Under the pieces are notes generated by a model. The model saw nothing but the letters and a program-made list of their open reading frames with translations. It did not search any database and was not told the origin of the DNA. The position numbers and the translations under genes are program-made. Shown here one piece after another: positions 1-9,635 of a stretch of 64,000 bases of DNA. Position 1 is the stretch's first letter. Each line of letters begins with the position of its first letter. This DNA comes from Amycolatopsis sp. A133 (GTDB taxonomy: Bacteria > Actinomycetota > Actinomycetes > Mycobacteriales > Pseudonocardiaceae), in assembly GCF_031082405.1 (NCBI RefSeq), contig NZ_JAVHJU010000002.1, positions 62,001 to 126,000 on the forward strand, written 5' to 3'.

Positions 1-2
1 CC

Positions 3-827
3 ATGACGAGTTCGCCACCGCAGCCGGGCTGGTACCCGGACGCGCGGGACCCCCGTCTGCACCGATGGTGGGACGGACAGGCCTGGACCGCCGACACCCG
101 GCCGGCGTACCAATCCCCGCCACCGAGCGACTCCGAGCCGATCGAACTGGACATCGAACGCGCCCACGACCCTGCCCGGATCCAGAACCAGGTCAATCGC
201 GCGACACGCGGTCGAAGCGGCACGCACACCGGCGGCGGCACTCTGTTCACCGAGCCGGTGCTCGTGGTCAACCAGCGCGCCAAGCTGATCGAGATGGCCA
301 ACGAGTTCGGCGTCTTCGACCAGCACGGCAACCGGCTCGGCGGGGTCGTCGAGGTGGGGCAGAGCACGTTGAAGAAGGCGATCCGCCTCCTGACCAACTA
401 CGACCAGTTCCTGACTCACAAGTTCGAGGTCCGCGACGCCAACCACAGCACCGTGCTCAAGGTGACGCGGCCGGCGAAGGTGTTCAAATCCCGGTTCCTC
501 GTCACCAGGGCCGACGAGACCCCGATCGGTGAGATCGTCCAGGAGAACGTCTTCGGCAAGATCCGGTTCGGCTTCGTCGTCGACGGCCGCTCGGTCGGCG
601 GGATCTTCGCCGAGAACTGGCGCGCCTGGAACTTCTCGATCCGCGACCACGCCGGCACCGAGGTCGCCCGGGTGACCAAGACCTGGGGTGGTTTCCTCAA
701 AGCCGCCTTCACCACGGCCGACAACTACGTCGTCGAGATCCCCCACCCGCTGCCGGATCCGCTGGCCAGCATGGTGGTCGCCGCCGCCCTGACGATCGAC
801 ACCGCCTTGAAGCAGGACACCGACTGA
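3..827 (+). CDS. DUF2510 plus phospholipid scramblase-related (LURP-one-like) protein
   Basis: The protein has 274 aa. Residues 1-40 form a DUF2510 module (PGWYPDP-like motif with paired tryptophans, here GWYPDARDPRLHRWWDGQAW), which in actinobacteria is usually found at the N-terminus of envelope-associated proteins. Residues about 80-270 resemble the scramblase/LURP-one fold, a twelve-stranded barrel (segments LFTEPVLVVNQ, YEVFDQHG-like GVFDQHGN, FGKIRFGF). There is no signal peptide. A hydrophobic C-terminal stretch (about 250-265, ASMVVAAALTID) could insert in a membrane. The role is unknown; family members are lipid- or membrane-associated. The ATG lies only 2 bp inside the window, so an upstream start cannot be excluded. 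Confidence 0.8.
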   Translation: MTSSPPQPGWYPDARDPRLHRWWDGQAWTADTRPAYQSPPPSDSEPIELDIERAHDPARIQNQVNRATRGRSGTHTGGGTLFTEPVLVVNQRAKLIEMANEFGVFDQHGNRLGGVVEVGQSTLKKAIRLLTNYDQFLTHKFEVRDANHSTVLKVTRPAKVFKSRFLVTRADETPIGEIVQENVFGKIRFGFVVDGRSVGGIFAENWRAWNFSIRDHAGTEVARVTKTWGGFLKAAFTTADNYVVEIPHPLPDPLASMVVAAALTIDTALKQDTD

Positions 828-931
828 TCTAGTGACCGGCGTCTCATCTCAACCAGGTGGACAGCGGGCCCGGCACGGCTCAGGGTGAAGAAAGGCCGGG
901 ACGCCGCAGTCTCGCCGGGACGGAGGTCACC

Positions 932-1975
932 GTGGAACCGTTGCCGGAAAGCAGCGACAGGAACTGGACCGAGCCCGGAATCTACGAGGTCTCGGCCGGC
1001 GTCTACCGGATCCCGTTGCCCCTGCCCAACGACGCTTTGCGCGCGGTCAACGTCTACGCGGTCACCGACGGCGAGAAGCTGGTCCTGGTCGACTCCGGAT
1101 GGGCGCTGACCGTGGCCCGGCAACAGCTCGCGGACGCCTTGGGCGGGATCGGCGCCACACTCGCCGACGTCAGCGAGTTCCTCGTCACCCACGTGCACCG
1201 GGACCACTATTCGCAAGCTGTGGTCCTCCGCCGGGAATTCGGCTCCAAAATCGCACTCGGCCAGGACGAAGAGCCGTCGCTCAAGGCATCCGGCAACCCC
1301 GACCGGCTGCCGATGGAAGCCCAGGTCGATCTTCTGTTCCAGGCCGGAGCCGGCGAAGTCGTGGAAGCGCTGGCCCGGGAATTCGGCACGAACCGACGAC
1401 ACACGGAAGCCGACCTCTGGGAAGCACCCGACGAATGGCTGACACCCGGTCCTCGTCCGATCCTGCCCGGGCGCCAATTCGAAGTCGTCGCCACTCCGGG
1501 ACACACCTCCGGGCACGTCGTCTTCGTCGACGACAATGCCGGCCTGCTGTTCTCCGGTGACCACGTGCTACCGCACATCACGCCCTCGATCGGGTTCCAG
1601 CCCGTGCCGGCCGAGTTGCCGCTCAACGACTTCATCGGCTCACTTCGCCTGGTGCGCGCCATGCCGGATCGCCGCATGCTTCCCGCACACGGCCCGGTGT
1701 CCGAAAGTGTGCACACCCGAGTCGACGAACTGCTGGAACACCATCGACAACGCCTCGAGACCATAGCCGCGCAAATCGTGGCCGGCGCAACCTGCGCGTA
1801 CGAAGCCGCACACCGGATCGGCTGGACTCGCCGCAACCGCAAGCTGTCCGAAATGGACTCCTTCAACCAGACCCTCGCGGTCCTCGAAACCGCGGCACAC
1901 CTCGACCTCCTGGTGTCACAAGGCAAACTCGGCGCTCAGACCGTCGAGGGGATTCGGCGCTACGCGGTGGCCTGA
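932..1975 (+). CDS. MBL-fold metallo-hydrolase
   Basis: The protein has 347 aa from the GTG at 932, chosen because a GGAGG Shine-Dalgarno sits at 922-926; an in-frame GTG at 857 has none. Metal ligands are visible: HVHRDH (H87, H89, D91, H92), TPGHTSGH near residue 190, SGDH near 210 and PAHGP near 255. This is the glyoxalase-II/RNase Z superfamily pattern for a dinuclear zinc or iron site. The C-terminal 70 residues form a helical winged-helix-like tail, as in the LACTB2-type and actinobacterial MBL hydrolases annotated with a C-terminal winged helix. The substrate cannot be read from the sequence. It stands alone between short gaps. Confidence 0.85.
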   Translation: MEPLPESSDRNWTEPGIYEVSAGVYRIPLPLPNDALRAVNVYAVTDGEKLVLVDSGWALTVARQQLADALGGIGATLADVSEFLVTHVHRDHYSQAVVLRREFGSKIALGQDEEPSLKASGNPDRLPMEAQVDLLFQAGAGEVVEALAREFGTNRRHTEADLWEAPDEWLTPGPRPILPGRQFEVVATPGHTSGHVVFVDDNAGLLFSGDHVLPHITPSIGFQPVPAELPLNDFIGSLRLVRAMPDRRMLPAHGPVSESVHTRVDELLEHHRQRLETIAAQIVAGATCAYEAAHRIGWTRRNRKLSEMDSFNQTLAVLETAAHLDLLVSQGKLGAQTVEGIRRYAVA

Positions 1976-2040
1976 AGCCCACATGGCCGGCACTGCGGGT
2001 AGCCGCCTAGTTGCAGTTATGTCCGTCGTCCGGCCTCCTG

Positions 2041-2046
2041 CATACT
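2041..2046 (+). promoter_or_regulatory. -10 box of a leaderless promoter, first GNAT gene
   Basis: CATACT lies seven bases before the ATG at 2054, and no Shine-Dalgarno is present between them. This spacing puts the transcription start on or next to the start codon, the usual actinobacterial leaderless arrangement. The next gene has the same layout with GATACT. Confidence 0.55.
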
Positions 2047-2053
2047 GGGTGAA

Positions 2054-2455
2054 ATGGATGTCATCAGACGTGCCCGGGCAACGGACAACGAGGCGCTCGT
2101 GCGCCTGTTCGGCGCGCCGGGCGAACCGCTGGCAGCCGCGCTCCGCGAACTCATGAACACCCCGCACGTCACGCTGGTCGTGGCCGAGGACGACAACGGC
2201 GTCGTTGGCACCGCCCAGCTGACCGTGCTCCGCGGCCTCACATGGGACGGTGCGCCCCGCGGCCTGCTCGAAGGCATCCGTGCCGCTCGGCGCGGCGTGA
2301 CGAGCGCGCTCCTGACCTGGGGTATCGACGAAGCCCGCCGACGCGGCTGCACGCGAATCCACCTCGACTCGGGCATCAACCGCGGCGACCTGCGAGACTT
2401 CTACGCCCGCTTCGGTTTCGAGTACAGCTACCAAGGATTCACCCGCCTCCTGTGA
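2054..2455 (+). CDS. GNAT family N-acetyltransferase (first of a tandem pair)
   Basis: The protein has 133 aa, normal for a single-domain GNAT. It starts MDVIRRARATDNEAL (beta-1 and alpha-1), then TLVVAEDDNGVVGTAQLTV (beta-2 to beta-4), the IRAARRGV segment where the acetyl-CoA pyrophosphate loop should be, and the terminal DFYARFGFEY motif. The loop is weaker than the usual R/Q-x-x-G-x-G/A. The protein looks like a shortened relative of the next gene: the stretch equivalent to VRIHADHRSAGLGADLV there is IRAARRGVTSALLTW here, several residues shorter. It may therefore have a compromised acetyl-CoA site. The substrate is unknown. Confidence 0.75.
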   Translation: MDVIRRARATDNEALVRLFGAPGEPLAAALRELMNTPHVTLVVAEDDNGVVGTAQLTVLRGLTWDGAPRGLLEGIRAARRGVTSALLTWGIDEARRRGCTRIHLDSGINRGDLRDFYARFGFEYSYQGFTRLL

Positions 2456-2465
2456 TACTGGCGGC

Positions 2466-2919
2466 GTGGCCGACTACACCATCCGCAGAGCACGACGTGA
2501 AGACATCGGTGCGATCGTGCGCATGCTGGCGGACGACCAGTTCGGCGCCACCCGGGACGGATCCAGGCGACCTCGGGCCGTACCTGCGTGCCTTCGACGA
2601 GATCGACGCGGATCCGAACCAGTTCTTGGTGGTCGTCGCGTCCGGCGACGAGCCGGTCGGCACCCTGCAGCTGACGATCATTCCGGGCTTGGCCAGGCGT
2701 GGTGCACTTCGTGGTCAAATCGAAGCTGTGCGGATCCATGCCGACCACCGGAGTGCCGGACTGGGCGCCGATCTCGTGCGCTGGGCGATCGACGAGTCGC
2801 GGCGGCGCGGTTGCGCCCTCGTACAGCTCACGTCGGACACCTCCAGGACAGAAGCGCACCGGTTCTACGAGCGCCTCGGATTCACGCCGAGCCACACGGG
2901 GTTCAAGCTCAAGATCTGA
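2466..2919 (+). pseudogene. GNAT family N-acetyltransferase, frameshifted
   Basis: A GTG at 2466, preceded by GATACT at 2454-2459 (leaderless layout), opens MADYTIRRARREDIGAIVRM and reads to about GATRD. The rest of a good GNAT domain (DPGDLGPYLRAFDEIDADPN, then VRIHADHRSAGLGADLV with an intact acetyl-CoA loop, ending ERLGFTPSHTGFKLKI) is in another frame. The frames join if one G of the GG at 2559-2560 is removed, giving ...ATRDDPGDLGPY... So a one-base insertion splits a roughly 151-aa gene. Without correction the first frame runs to 2984 as nonsense. It is either a real recent pseudogene or a sequencing error; the intact downstream motif suggests a very recent event. Confidence 0.75.
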
Positions 2920-3134
2920 GCAGTAACAACGGCTACGCGCACCGGAGCGACGTCTGTCTATTTCGGACACCAATCCTCCCTTGACCCCAACGTGGATGCC
3001 CACGCACGCGCACCATCCCGAAACAATTGCGATCCGTCAAGCCTCGAACGGCACGAAAGGGCGGGTTCGCGCCCTTCCGCGCCCTTATACCACCCATTCC
3101 TCCGAACTTTGGTGACTTTCCTTGCGAGCCGTCC

Positions 3135-3140
3135 TACGGT
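3135..3140 (+). promoter_or_regulatory. Probable -10 box, DUF222 gene
   Basis: TACGGT is followed by seven bases and then the ATG at 3148, with no Shine-Dalgarno, consistent with a leaderless transcript. This supports 3148 over in-frame starts further upstream. The rest of the 2920-3134 gap shows no gene. Confidence 0.4.
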
Positions 3141-3147
3141 CGGATGC

Positions 3148-4428
3148 ATGACATCTTCACAACCAGTCCACGAGCTCGTCACTGCAACCGCTTCCCAGAG
3201 CGCCGACGCCGAGCTTCCGTTCGCGCTGCGATCGGTCCGCGCCGACCCGAACACGTTGCAGCACATGAAAGACGACCAGGTCATCGATCTCATCCGCGAC
3301 ACCGATGCGGAGATCTCGAAGCTGCAAGCGTTGCAGCTACGAGCGATCGCGGATCTGAGCGTGCGCCGGAGACGGGCGCCCAGCACGTCGTCGGAAATCG
3401 CGTTGGCCTTGTCCATAACGGAACACCGCGCCAGCGCCATCGTCTCCGCGGCCAACGCGCTGATCGCTCGCCTCCCCCGCATGCTCAACCTCATGGACGA
3501 CGGCCGGCTCGACCTCTATCGCGCCATGAAGGTCACCGATGCGACGGCATGGCTGTCGGGAGATCACGTACGTGTCGTCGACGCAACGCTCGAGGACCGG
3601 GTTCCGGGCCGGAACGCCACCCAGATCCGCCGGGCCGCGGCCTATGCGGCTGCGCAGGCCGACCCCGAGGGCGCAGCGCAGCGCACCGAGCGAAAGCTCC
3701 TCGAGCGGCGGGTCACCCTGCACCACCAGGACGCCGGCGTGGCCCATCTGTCGGTCAACAACGCGCCGACGGAGAAGGCGACCGCTGCCTACGCCCGCGT
3801 CGATCAGGCCGCCCGTGCGTTGAAGACGCCGGACGAACCGCGAACGCTGGACCAGCTGCGTGCGGATGTGGCCATCGACCTGCTGCTCAGCGGCACCGGC
3901 GGCCCGAGCGAACGCACCGAGGTCTTCCTCCACATCGACCTGGCCACCTACCTCGGCCTCAACCAGTCACCTGCCACCTTGGCCGGTCGCGGGCCCGTGG
4001 CGGCTGCGCTGGCTCGTCACATCATCGGAGGACCGGATACGACCCTGCGTCGGGTCCTCACGGACCCGCGAACCGGTCACGCGGTCGAACTGTCTCCGAC
4101 CCGCTACCCGCTCGAGCAGGACGAGTTCATCCGGGTTCGCGACCAAGAGTGCCGGCAGCCCGGATGCACGCGTCCCGCGCAGAGCTGCGGGATCGAAGCG
4201 ATCCACGCCAAGGGCGAGGCCGAAGGAGTTGCGGATCAGCCGGTCACGTTCTGCTCGCGGCACGGCAAGCTGAAGAGCCAGCCTGGCTGGAACTACGAAG
4301 TCACACAGGACGGCATCGTCAACGTCGCGACACCGGGAGGGCAACTGCATTCGACTAAGCCACCGTCAGTGCACTCGGGCCGCCGGCGAGCGAACCGACT
4401 TCGGAAGAAGCCGCGGAAGGACCGATGA
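3148..4428 (+). CDS. DUF222 (13E12 repeat-like) protein with degenerate HNH motif
   Basis: The protein has 426 aa. Residues about 30-300 match the DUF222 domain of actinobacterial 13E12-type proteins (helical, with a SITEHRASAIVSAANALIAR-type segment). The C-terminus has the first half of an HNH zinc-finger nuclease, CRQPGCTRPAQSCGIEAIH. The canonical D-H pair, the central Asn and the final H-H are not preserved: the tail reads VTFCSRHGKLKSQPGW. The cysteine scaffold (C-x4-C and a later C) survives, but nuclease residues do not, so catalytic activity is doubtful. These genes are multicopy and mobile-like in many actinomycetes. Its stop codon abuts the convergent mnmA stop. Confidence 0.8.
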   Translation: MTSSQPVHELVTATASQSADAELPFALRSVRADPNTLQHMKDDQVIDLIRDTDAEISKLQALQLRAIADLSVRRRRAPSTSSEIALALSITEHRASAIVSAANALIARLPRMLNLMDDGRLDLYRAMKVTDATAWLSGDHVRVVDATLEDRVPGRNATQIRRAAAYAAAQADPEGAAQRTERKLLERRVTLHHQDAGVAHLSVNNAPTEKATAAYARVDQAARALKTPDEPRTLDQLRADVAIDLLLSGTGGPSERTEVFLHIDLATYLGLNQSPATLAGRGPVAAALARHIIGGPDTTLRRVLTDPRTGHAVELSPTRYPLEQDEFIRVRDQECRQPGCTRPAQSCGIEAIHAKGEAEGVADQPVTFCSRHGKLKSQPGWNYEVTQDGIVNVATPGGQLHSTKPPSVHSGRRRANRLRKKPRKDR

Positions 4429-5520
4429 TCAGCGAGTGCCCGAGATCTTCGCGCTGCCGAGAACGACGTCCCCACCCTCGGGATCAGGGCGGTAGAGCAC
4501 GACGACCTGGCCCGGAGCGACTCCGCGCAGCGGCTCACGCAGGTGCACTGTCATGGTGTCGGCGTCCACGTCGGCGACCGCGTCCACGATGCCTCCGTGG
4601 GCCCTGACCTGGACCACGCATTCGGTGGGTTCGGTCAGCGGCCGGCCACTGGGCCAGATCGCGCGGTCAGCCTCGATCACCTTGACGCCGAGCCCGGCCA
4701 CGGAGCCGACCTTGACGGAGCCCGACACCGGTTCGAGCGACAGGACGTACCGAGGACGGCCGTCCGGCGCCGGAGCGTCGATCCCAAGGCCCTTGCGCTG
4801 GCCGACCGTGAATCCGTGCACCCCAGTGTGCTGGCCGAGGACCGCACCCGTTTCCGCGTCCACGAGCTCGCCGGGCCGCTGCCCCAGCCGGTTCTCCAGG
4901 AACTTCTTGGTGTCGCCGTCCGGGATGAAGCAGATGTCGTGGCTGTCCGGCTTGTTGGCGACGGACAGGCCTCGTCGCTCCGCCTCGGCTCGCACCTCGG
5001 TCTTCCAGGAGCCACCGAGGGGGAACATGGCGTGGCTGAGCTGTTCCGGTGTCAGCGAGGCGAGCACGTACGACTGGTCCTTGCCGCTGTCCGCACTACG
5101 ACGCAACTCGGGCACACCGTCGACCACCGAGAGGCGCGCGTAGTGGCCTGTGGCGACCGCGTCGAATCCCAGCGCCATCGCCTTTTCGAGGAGCGCTTCG
5201 AACTTAATCTTCTCGTTGCAGGTGACACACGGATTGGGGGTACGTCCAGCGGCGTATTCGCCGACAAAGGTTTCAACGACCTCTTCGGTGAAGCGCTCCG
5301 CGAAATCCCAGATGTAGAAGGGGATCCCAAGGATGTCGGCGGCCCGCCGGGCGTCGTGCGAATCCTCGATCGTGCAACACCCGCGTGAGCCGGTACGCAG
5401 AGTTCCCGGTTTCGCCGACAGGGCCAGGTGCACGCCGACGACGTCGTGCCCGGCGTCGACCGCGCGCGCCGCGGCGACCGCCGAGTCCACTCCTCCGCTC
5501 ATCGCGGCCAAAACCCGCAT
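4429..5520 (-). CDS. mnmA: tRNA-specific 2-thiouridylase MnmA (TrmU)
   Basis: The protein has 363 aa from ATG at 5520 ([17 protein letters not shown]). It thiolates U34 of tRNA-Lys, -Glu and -Gln using ATP and persulfide sulfur. The PP-loop SGGVDS sits at residues 8-13. The catalytic cysteine pair is seen in [12 protein letters not shown] (about residue 98) and DICFIPDGD (about 190). The C-terminal beta-barrel is present to the last residue. A cysteine desulfurase gene ends 4 bp upstream on the same strand, which can supply the sulfur; the pair corresponds to Rv3025c-Rv3024c. An in-frame extension to 5670 exists but overlaps the upstream gene and lacks homology. Confidence 0.95.
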   Translation of the reverse strand: MRVLAAMSGGVDSAVAAARAVDAGHDVVGVHLALSAKPGTLRTGSRGCCTIEDSHDARRAADILGIPFYIWDFAERFTEEVVETFVGEYAAGRTPNPCVTCNEKIKFEALLEKAMALGFDAVATGHYARLSVVDGVPELRRSADSGKDQSYVLASLTPEQLSHAMFPLGGSWKTEVRAEAERRGLSVANKPDSHDICFIPDGDTKKFLENRLGQRPGELVDAETGAVLGQHTGVHGFTVGQRKGLGIDAPAPDGRPRYVLSLEPVSGSVKVGSVAGLGVKVIEADRAIWPSGRPLTEPTECVVQVRAHGGIVDAVADVDADTMTVHLREPLRGVAPGQVVVLYRPDPEGGDVVLGSAKISGTR

Positions 5521-5524
5521 TGCC

Positions 5525-6721
5525 TTACACCTCTTGCTTCTGAATCTGCTTGCGCATTCCGGCGAGGCCCGCCTGCCGGGCGCGCATGACGACACCACCG
5601 ATCTCCGCAGCCACCGCCTCGACGTCGGCGGCGGTGGACGTGTGGCCGAGGGAAAACCGGAGGGAACCACGGGCCGCCGCCGGGTCGGCTCCCATGGCGA
5701 GCAGTACGTGGCTCGGCTGGGCGACGCCTGCCGTGCACGCAGAGCCCGTCGAACATTCGATGCCCCTGGCGTCGAGCAACATCAGCAGGCTGTCGCCGGC
5801 GCAGCCGGGGAAGGTGAAGTGTGCGTGGCTGGGCAGTCTCTCGCCATCGCCACCGTTGAGGACGGCGTCGGGCACCTCGCGCCGGATGGCCTCGACGAGC
5901 CCATCGCGGAGTTCCTCGACACGCTTCGCGTACTCGGCTCGGGTGGCGACGCTGATCCGGACGGCAGCCGCGAACCCCACGATCGCCGGGACGTCCAGGG
6001 TGCCGGAGCGGACATTGCGCTCTTGGCCTCCGCCGTGCAGCAAGGGCGCACAAGGGACGTCGCGTCTGAGCAGGAGTGCTCCCACTCCGAACGGGCCTCC
6101 GAGCTTGTGGCCGGTCAGAGTGAGCGCGGCCGCGCCACTGGCCGCGAAGTCGACCGGAGCGGCGCCGACAGCCTGAACGGCGTCGGTGTGGAACGGGATG
6201 TCGAATTCCGCGCACACTGCCGCCAGCTCGGCGATCGGGTTGATCGTGCCGACCTCGTTGTTCGCCCACATCACGGTGGCCAACGCGACGGTCTCGGGTT
6301 CCGCGGCGATGGCTGCACGGAGGACGTCGGGCGAGACCCGCCCCTGGCTGTCGACGTCGAGCAGAACGACCTCGGCGCCGCTGTGGGCTTCGAGCCATTC
6401 GACGGTGTCCAGCACGGCGTGATGCTCCGCGGCACCGCATAGGATGCGACGACGCTGCTCCTGCTCGTCGCGGCGGGCCCAGTAGATGCCCTTGATCGCG
6501 AGGTTGTCGCTCTCGGTGCCGCCGCCGGTGAAGATCACCTCGGAGGGACGGGCGCCCAGCGCGTCGGCGATGGTTTCGCGAGCTTCCTCGACCATCCGGC
6601 GAGCCCGGCGGCCCGAAGAGTGCAGCGCCGAGGCGTTGCCCACGGTGGACAGCGCCTCGGTCATCGCCGCTATGGCTTCGGGCAACATCGGAGTGGTCGC
6701 CGCGTGGTCGAGATAGGTCAT
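5525..6721 (-). CDS. iscS: Cysteine desulfurase (IscS/NifS family)
   Basis: The protein has 398 aa, typical length. It is a PLP enzyme that converts cysteine to alanine and an enzyme-bound persulfide. [10 protein letters not shown] opens the fold; TGGGTESDN binds PLP phosphate; the PLP lysine is in [12 protein letters not shown] (about residue 205); the active-site cysteine is in STGSACTAG (about 325). It is the first gene of a two-gene operon with mnmA (4-bp gap), which argues for a dedicated role in tRNA thiolation as well as Fe-S supply. Equivalent to Rv3025c. Confidence 0.93.
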   Translation of the reverse strand: MTYLDHAATTPMLPEAIAAMTEALSTVGNASALHSSGRRARRMVEEARETIADALGARPSEVIFTGGGTESDNLAIKGIYWARRDEQEQRRRILCGAAEHHAVLDTVEWLEAHSGAEVVLLDVDSQGRVSPDVLRAAIAAEPETVALATVMWANNEVGTINPIAELAAVCAEFDIPFHTDAVQAVGAAPVDFAASGAAALTLTGHKLGGPFGVGALLLRRDVPCAPLLHGGGQERNVRSGTLDVPAIVGFAAAVRISVATRAEYAKRVEELRDGLVEAIRREVPDAVLNGGDGERLPSHAHFTFPGCAGDSLLMLLDARGIECSTGSACTAGVAQPSHVLLAMGADPAAARGSLRFSLGHTSTAADVEAVAAEIGGVVMRARQAGLAGMRKQIQKQEV

Positions 6722-6785
6722 CGCTATTTCAGGGTAGTCCGCTCCAGCGCGTGACGGAGCCCGCCCTGGCTCTCGAAGTGGGCTG

Positions 6786-8153
6786 TCACACCTTCGACGG
6801 CCACCGGCCGGTCAATCGGACGCCCACCATCGCGAGCGCGACCAAGGCCACTGTGAGCAGGGCCATTGCCGGAGACGGGTCGAGAACCGAGCCGGCCACG
6901 CTGAGCAGGACGCCACCCAGGCCGATGAGCAGCGCGGAGCCGACCCAGTCCGCCAGCTGCATCGCCGAGGTGTTGAAACCGCGCTCACCTTCGGGTGAGT
7001 AGCGGAGCAAGAGGACGGAGATGGCGGGCATCGCGATCCCCATGCCGGCGCCGCCGATCGCGCAGGCCACGAACGCCACCCAGCCGGGGAACCACGGCTG
7101 CGAGACCAGGCCGAAGCCGACCAGGCCCGCCGCGACCAGCCAGAAGCCGGTGCGCAGCGACGCCTCCCTCGACCAGCCGAGGTACCGGCCTTGCGCCGCC
7201 GAGGCCGCGGACCAGCCCAACGCCGTGATCGTCAGCGGCAGGCCGGCGAGGGCGGGGCTGTAACCGTGGACCGCGCTCATCGTCAGCGGGAGATACGCCT
7301 CCATTCCTGCGTACGCGCCGGCGATCAGGGCCCGGGAGGCGACGACGGTCGGCAGGCCCGGGCGGGAAGTCAGCGTCCCGGCCGGCAGCAGCGTCCGGAG
7401 TGCGTAGCCCAGCGCGATGAGCCCGACCGTGCCGTAGCCGAGCGCAACGAGTGACTGGTGCTGGGCAGCCCACGTCAACGCTGCGACGCCGAGCGCGGCG
7501 ATGATCGCCCGGGACACGCTCGCCTGTCGGCCGCCGGTGGCGGCTGCGTGCGCAGGCAAGCGCCGGACGACCACCAACAGCATCAGCACCCCGACGGCCA
7601 CGAGCGGGACCAAGCCCAGGAAGACCCACCTCCAGCCGACGCTGACCGTCACGACTCCGGCCACCGAAGGCCCGATGACCGCCGGCAGGACCCAGGCCGC
7701 AGCGTTCGCGGCGTAGATCACCGGACGTTCGTGGTCGGTGAACGTCAGCGCGATCAACAGCGAGACCGAGACCAAGAGCAGTCCCGAGCCGAAGCCCTGC
7801 AGCGCGCGGCCGAGGAGGAGCATCGGCATTCCGCTCGCCGTTCCCGCGACGACGAGGCCGATCGCGAACAGCAAGGGGCCAGCCAGCAGCGCCGGCGCCG
7901 GACCGCGGCGGTCGCCGATCCGGCCCGAAAGCACTGTCGCGACCACGCTGGAGATCAGGAAGATCGTGAAAGGCCACGAGTAGAGCGACAACCCGTGGAG
8001 GTCGGCAACGAGGGTGGGCATCGCCGTGGCCACGCCCATGCTCTCGAACGCGACCAAGGTGACCACGAGCAGCAGCGCGATCGTGGTCAGGCGGTGTTCC
8101 GCACTCCAGAGCACACTTCGGCGACGGGGTGCGGAGTCGATCGTCGAGGCCAT
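6786..8153 (-). CDS. MFS transporter
   Basis: The protein has 455 aa from the ATG at 8153 ([13 protein letters not shown]). About 12-14 hydrophobic segments are visible, starting [20 protein letters not shown]. The motif-A region [16 protein letters not shown] follows TM2 (residues about 80-95). The length and the N-terminal signature resemble DHA2-like multidrug exporters. It lies 44 bp downstream of a LuxR-type regulator gene on the same strand, so the regulator may control it. Substrate unknown. Confidence 0.87.
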   Translation of the reverse strand: MASTIDSAPRRRSVLWSAEHRLTTIALLLVVTLVAFESMGVATAMPTLVADLHGLSLYSWPFTIFLISSVVATVLSGRIGDRRGPAPALLAGPLLFAIGLVVAGTASGMPMLLLGRALQGFGSGLLLVSVSLLIALTFTDHERPVIYAANAAAWVLPAVIGPSVAGVVTVSVGWRWVFLGLVPLVAVGVLMLLVVVRRLPAHAAATGGRQASVSRAIIAALGVAALTWAAQHQSLVALGYGTVGLIALGYALRTLLPAGTLTSRPGLPTVVASRALIAGAYAGMEAYLPLTMSAVHGYSPALAGLPLTITALGWSAASAAQGRYLGWSREASLRTGFWLVAAGLVGFGLVSQPWFPGWVAFVACAIGGAGMGIAMPAISVLLLRYSPEGERGFNTSAMQLADWVGSALLIGLGGVLLSVAGSVLDPSPAMALLTVALVALAMVGVRLTGRWPSKV

Positions 8154-8197
8154 GATCAGCAGCGTGCAACCTCCAGCCCAGTGGAGGTCAAGGCGAT

Positions 8198-9490
8198 TCA
8201 GGCGGAGCGATGCGTCACCGGTTCCAGCGGCAGGTCGCGGGCCAGCGCGGCCGCCTCGCCGCGGGAACTCACGTCCAGCTTGTCGAGGAGGTTGCGGACG
8301 TGGAACTTCACCGTGTGCTCGCTGAGCTGCAGTTGCTCGGCGATCTGCCGGTTGCGCAGGCCTTGGGAGATGCCCGCCAGCACCTCCAGTTCGCGCGGGT
8401 TGAGCCGGTCGAGCGGGCGCAGCTCCGGCGGTTCCGCCACGCCGAGCGAGAGGACGGCGGTGACTGTCGTGCCCCAGCCGGGTACCGCGTCGACCTCCCA
8501 GTGGCCCCCGAGAGCCGTGAGCCGCTCGGTCATACCCCGTGGCGGGACTGCGTCGGCGATTTCGGGGCAATCGTCGCGGACCGTGATCCGCAGCTCCGAG
8601 CCGTCCACGCGCCAGGACGCCCGCAAGCGCGTGGTCTCGGGACGGTCCAGGGCGGCGAGCACCAGGCCGCGGGTCAGGGTGCGGGCCGTGTGGGCGATGT
8701 CCTGGGGGAGGGACGCGTCGCCGATCGGGTCGGGCAGGTCGACGTCGACCTCCGTGTGCCGGACCAGGTCGGCGAGCTGAGTCTTGAGGACCGCGAACGC
8801 CGCCTCCGCCTGCTCTGCGGACAGGACTTGGTCGCGGTCGACGACGCCTTTGAGCTCGAGCAGCGCGTTGGCGGCGAGGTCGACCGCGGTGCGGCGGGCA
8901 ACGGTGTCGGAGAGCCGGCCGGAGCGGAGCACCGCCAGGAGCGTGACCAAGGTCGCCGCCTGCGTCTGACCGAGGTCGGTGATCGCCTGGGCCCGTGCGG
9001 AGGCCGCAGCGAGGCTGCTGGCCAGGACGTCCGGGCCCGGATCGGTCGCACGCTGGCCTGCGTCGGTGCTGACGATGTGCCACAGCTGGGCCGCCAGCTC
9101 CAGTTCCGCAGACGGCAGTTCCCCGGCGTCCGGCACCACCGCGAGCACGGCGCCTTGGCCGACTGCCGGTGTCGAGGCGAGCAGGACGAGACGGCGCTCG
9201 ACGCCGCCGAGCACGCCGTCGAGCACCAGGGCTTTGCCCGGCTCGCTGCGGTCGACCAGGCGCTGCAGCTCGACGCTCGTCACGGCTTGGGTGATCGCTT
9301 CGTCGCCGATGGCCTTGAGCGGGCTGCGGGGGCAGTCGCCCGTCTGCATCGCGGCCGCGCGGTGTGGGATCAGCTTTCCCAGCTCGGCGGAGATCCGCCC
9401 GAGGAACTGGGGCCGCGGTGCCGACAGCAGCCGCTCGACGACGTCCAGCACGTGCCGCGGATCCGACCAGGAAGCGTCCATGGGGTCCAA
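8198..9490 (-). CDS. LuxR-family response-type transcriptional regulator
   Basis: The protein has 430 aa. The C-terminal 65 residues are a clear LuxR/GerE HTH: LNPRELEVLAGISQGLRNRQ, then LSEHTVKFHVRNLLDKL. The segment before it (about 300-350, DDCPEIADAVPPRGMTERL and GWGTTVTAVLSL) looks like a degenerate histidine-kinase ATPase domain. The N-terminal half is a helical GAF-like sensory region. There is no receiver aspartate motif. It is divergent from an NADP-dependent oxidoreductase and upstream of an MFS exporter, its likely targets. A second in-frame ATG at 9481 is an alternative start. Confidence 0.8.
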   Translation of the reverse strand: MDPMDASWSDPRHVLDVVERLLSAPRPQFLGRISAELGKLIPHRAAAMQTGDCPRSPLKAIGDEAITQAVTSVELQRLVDRSEPGKALVLDGVLGGVERRLVLLASTPAVGQGAVLAVVPDAGELPSAELELAAQLWHIVSTDAGQRATDPGPDVLASSLAAASARAQAITDLGQTQAATLVTLLAVLRSGRLSDTVARRTAVDLAANALLELKGVVDRDQVLSAEQAEAAFAVLKTQLADLVRHTEVDVDLPDPIGDASLPQDIAHTARTLTRGLVLAALDRPETTRLRASWRVDGSELRITVRDDCPEIADAVPPRGMTERLTALGGHWEVDAVPGWGTTVTAVLSLGVAEPPELRPLDRLNPRELEVLAGISQGLRNRQIAEQLQLSEHTVKFHVRNLLDKLDVSSRGEAAALARDLPLEPVTHRSA

Positions 9491-9635
9491 GGTAGGCGCG
9501 TCCGCGGTCCGGCGACCTGCTCGTCCGGCTAGTGAACACTGCTCGTCCGGACGGTTCGGCGGCTCCGCCGGGCGAGTTGACTTCCCGGAGAGGACATTCG
9601 AAGCCGAAGGTCACGAATCGAGGAGCGAAACCACC

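Noticed and set aside
857..931. An upstream GTG start for the MBL-fold protein.
   Set aside because: It has no ribosome site and the added residues are not family-like; the GTG at 932 has GGAGG at the right distance.
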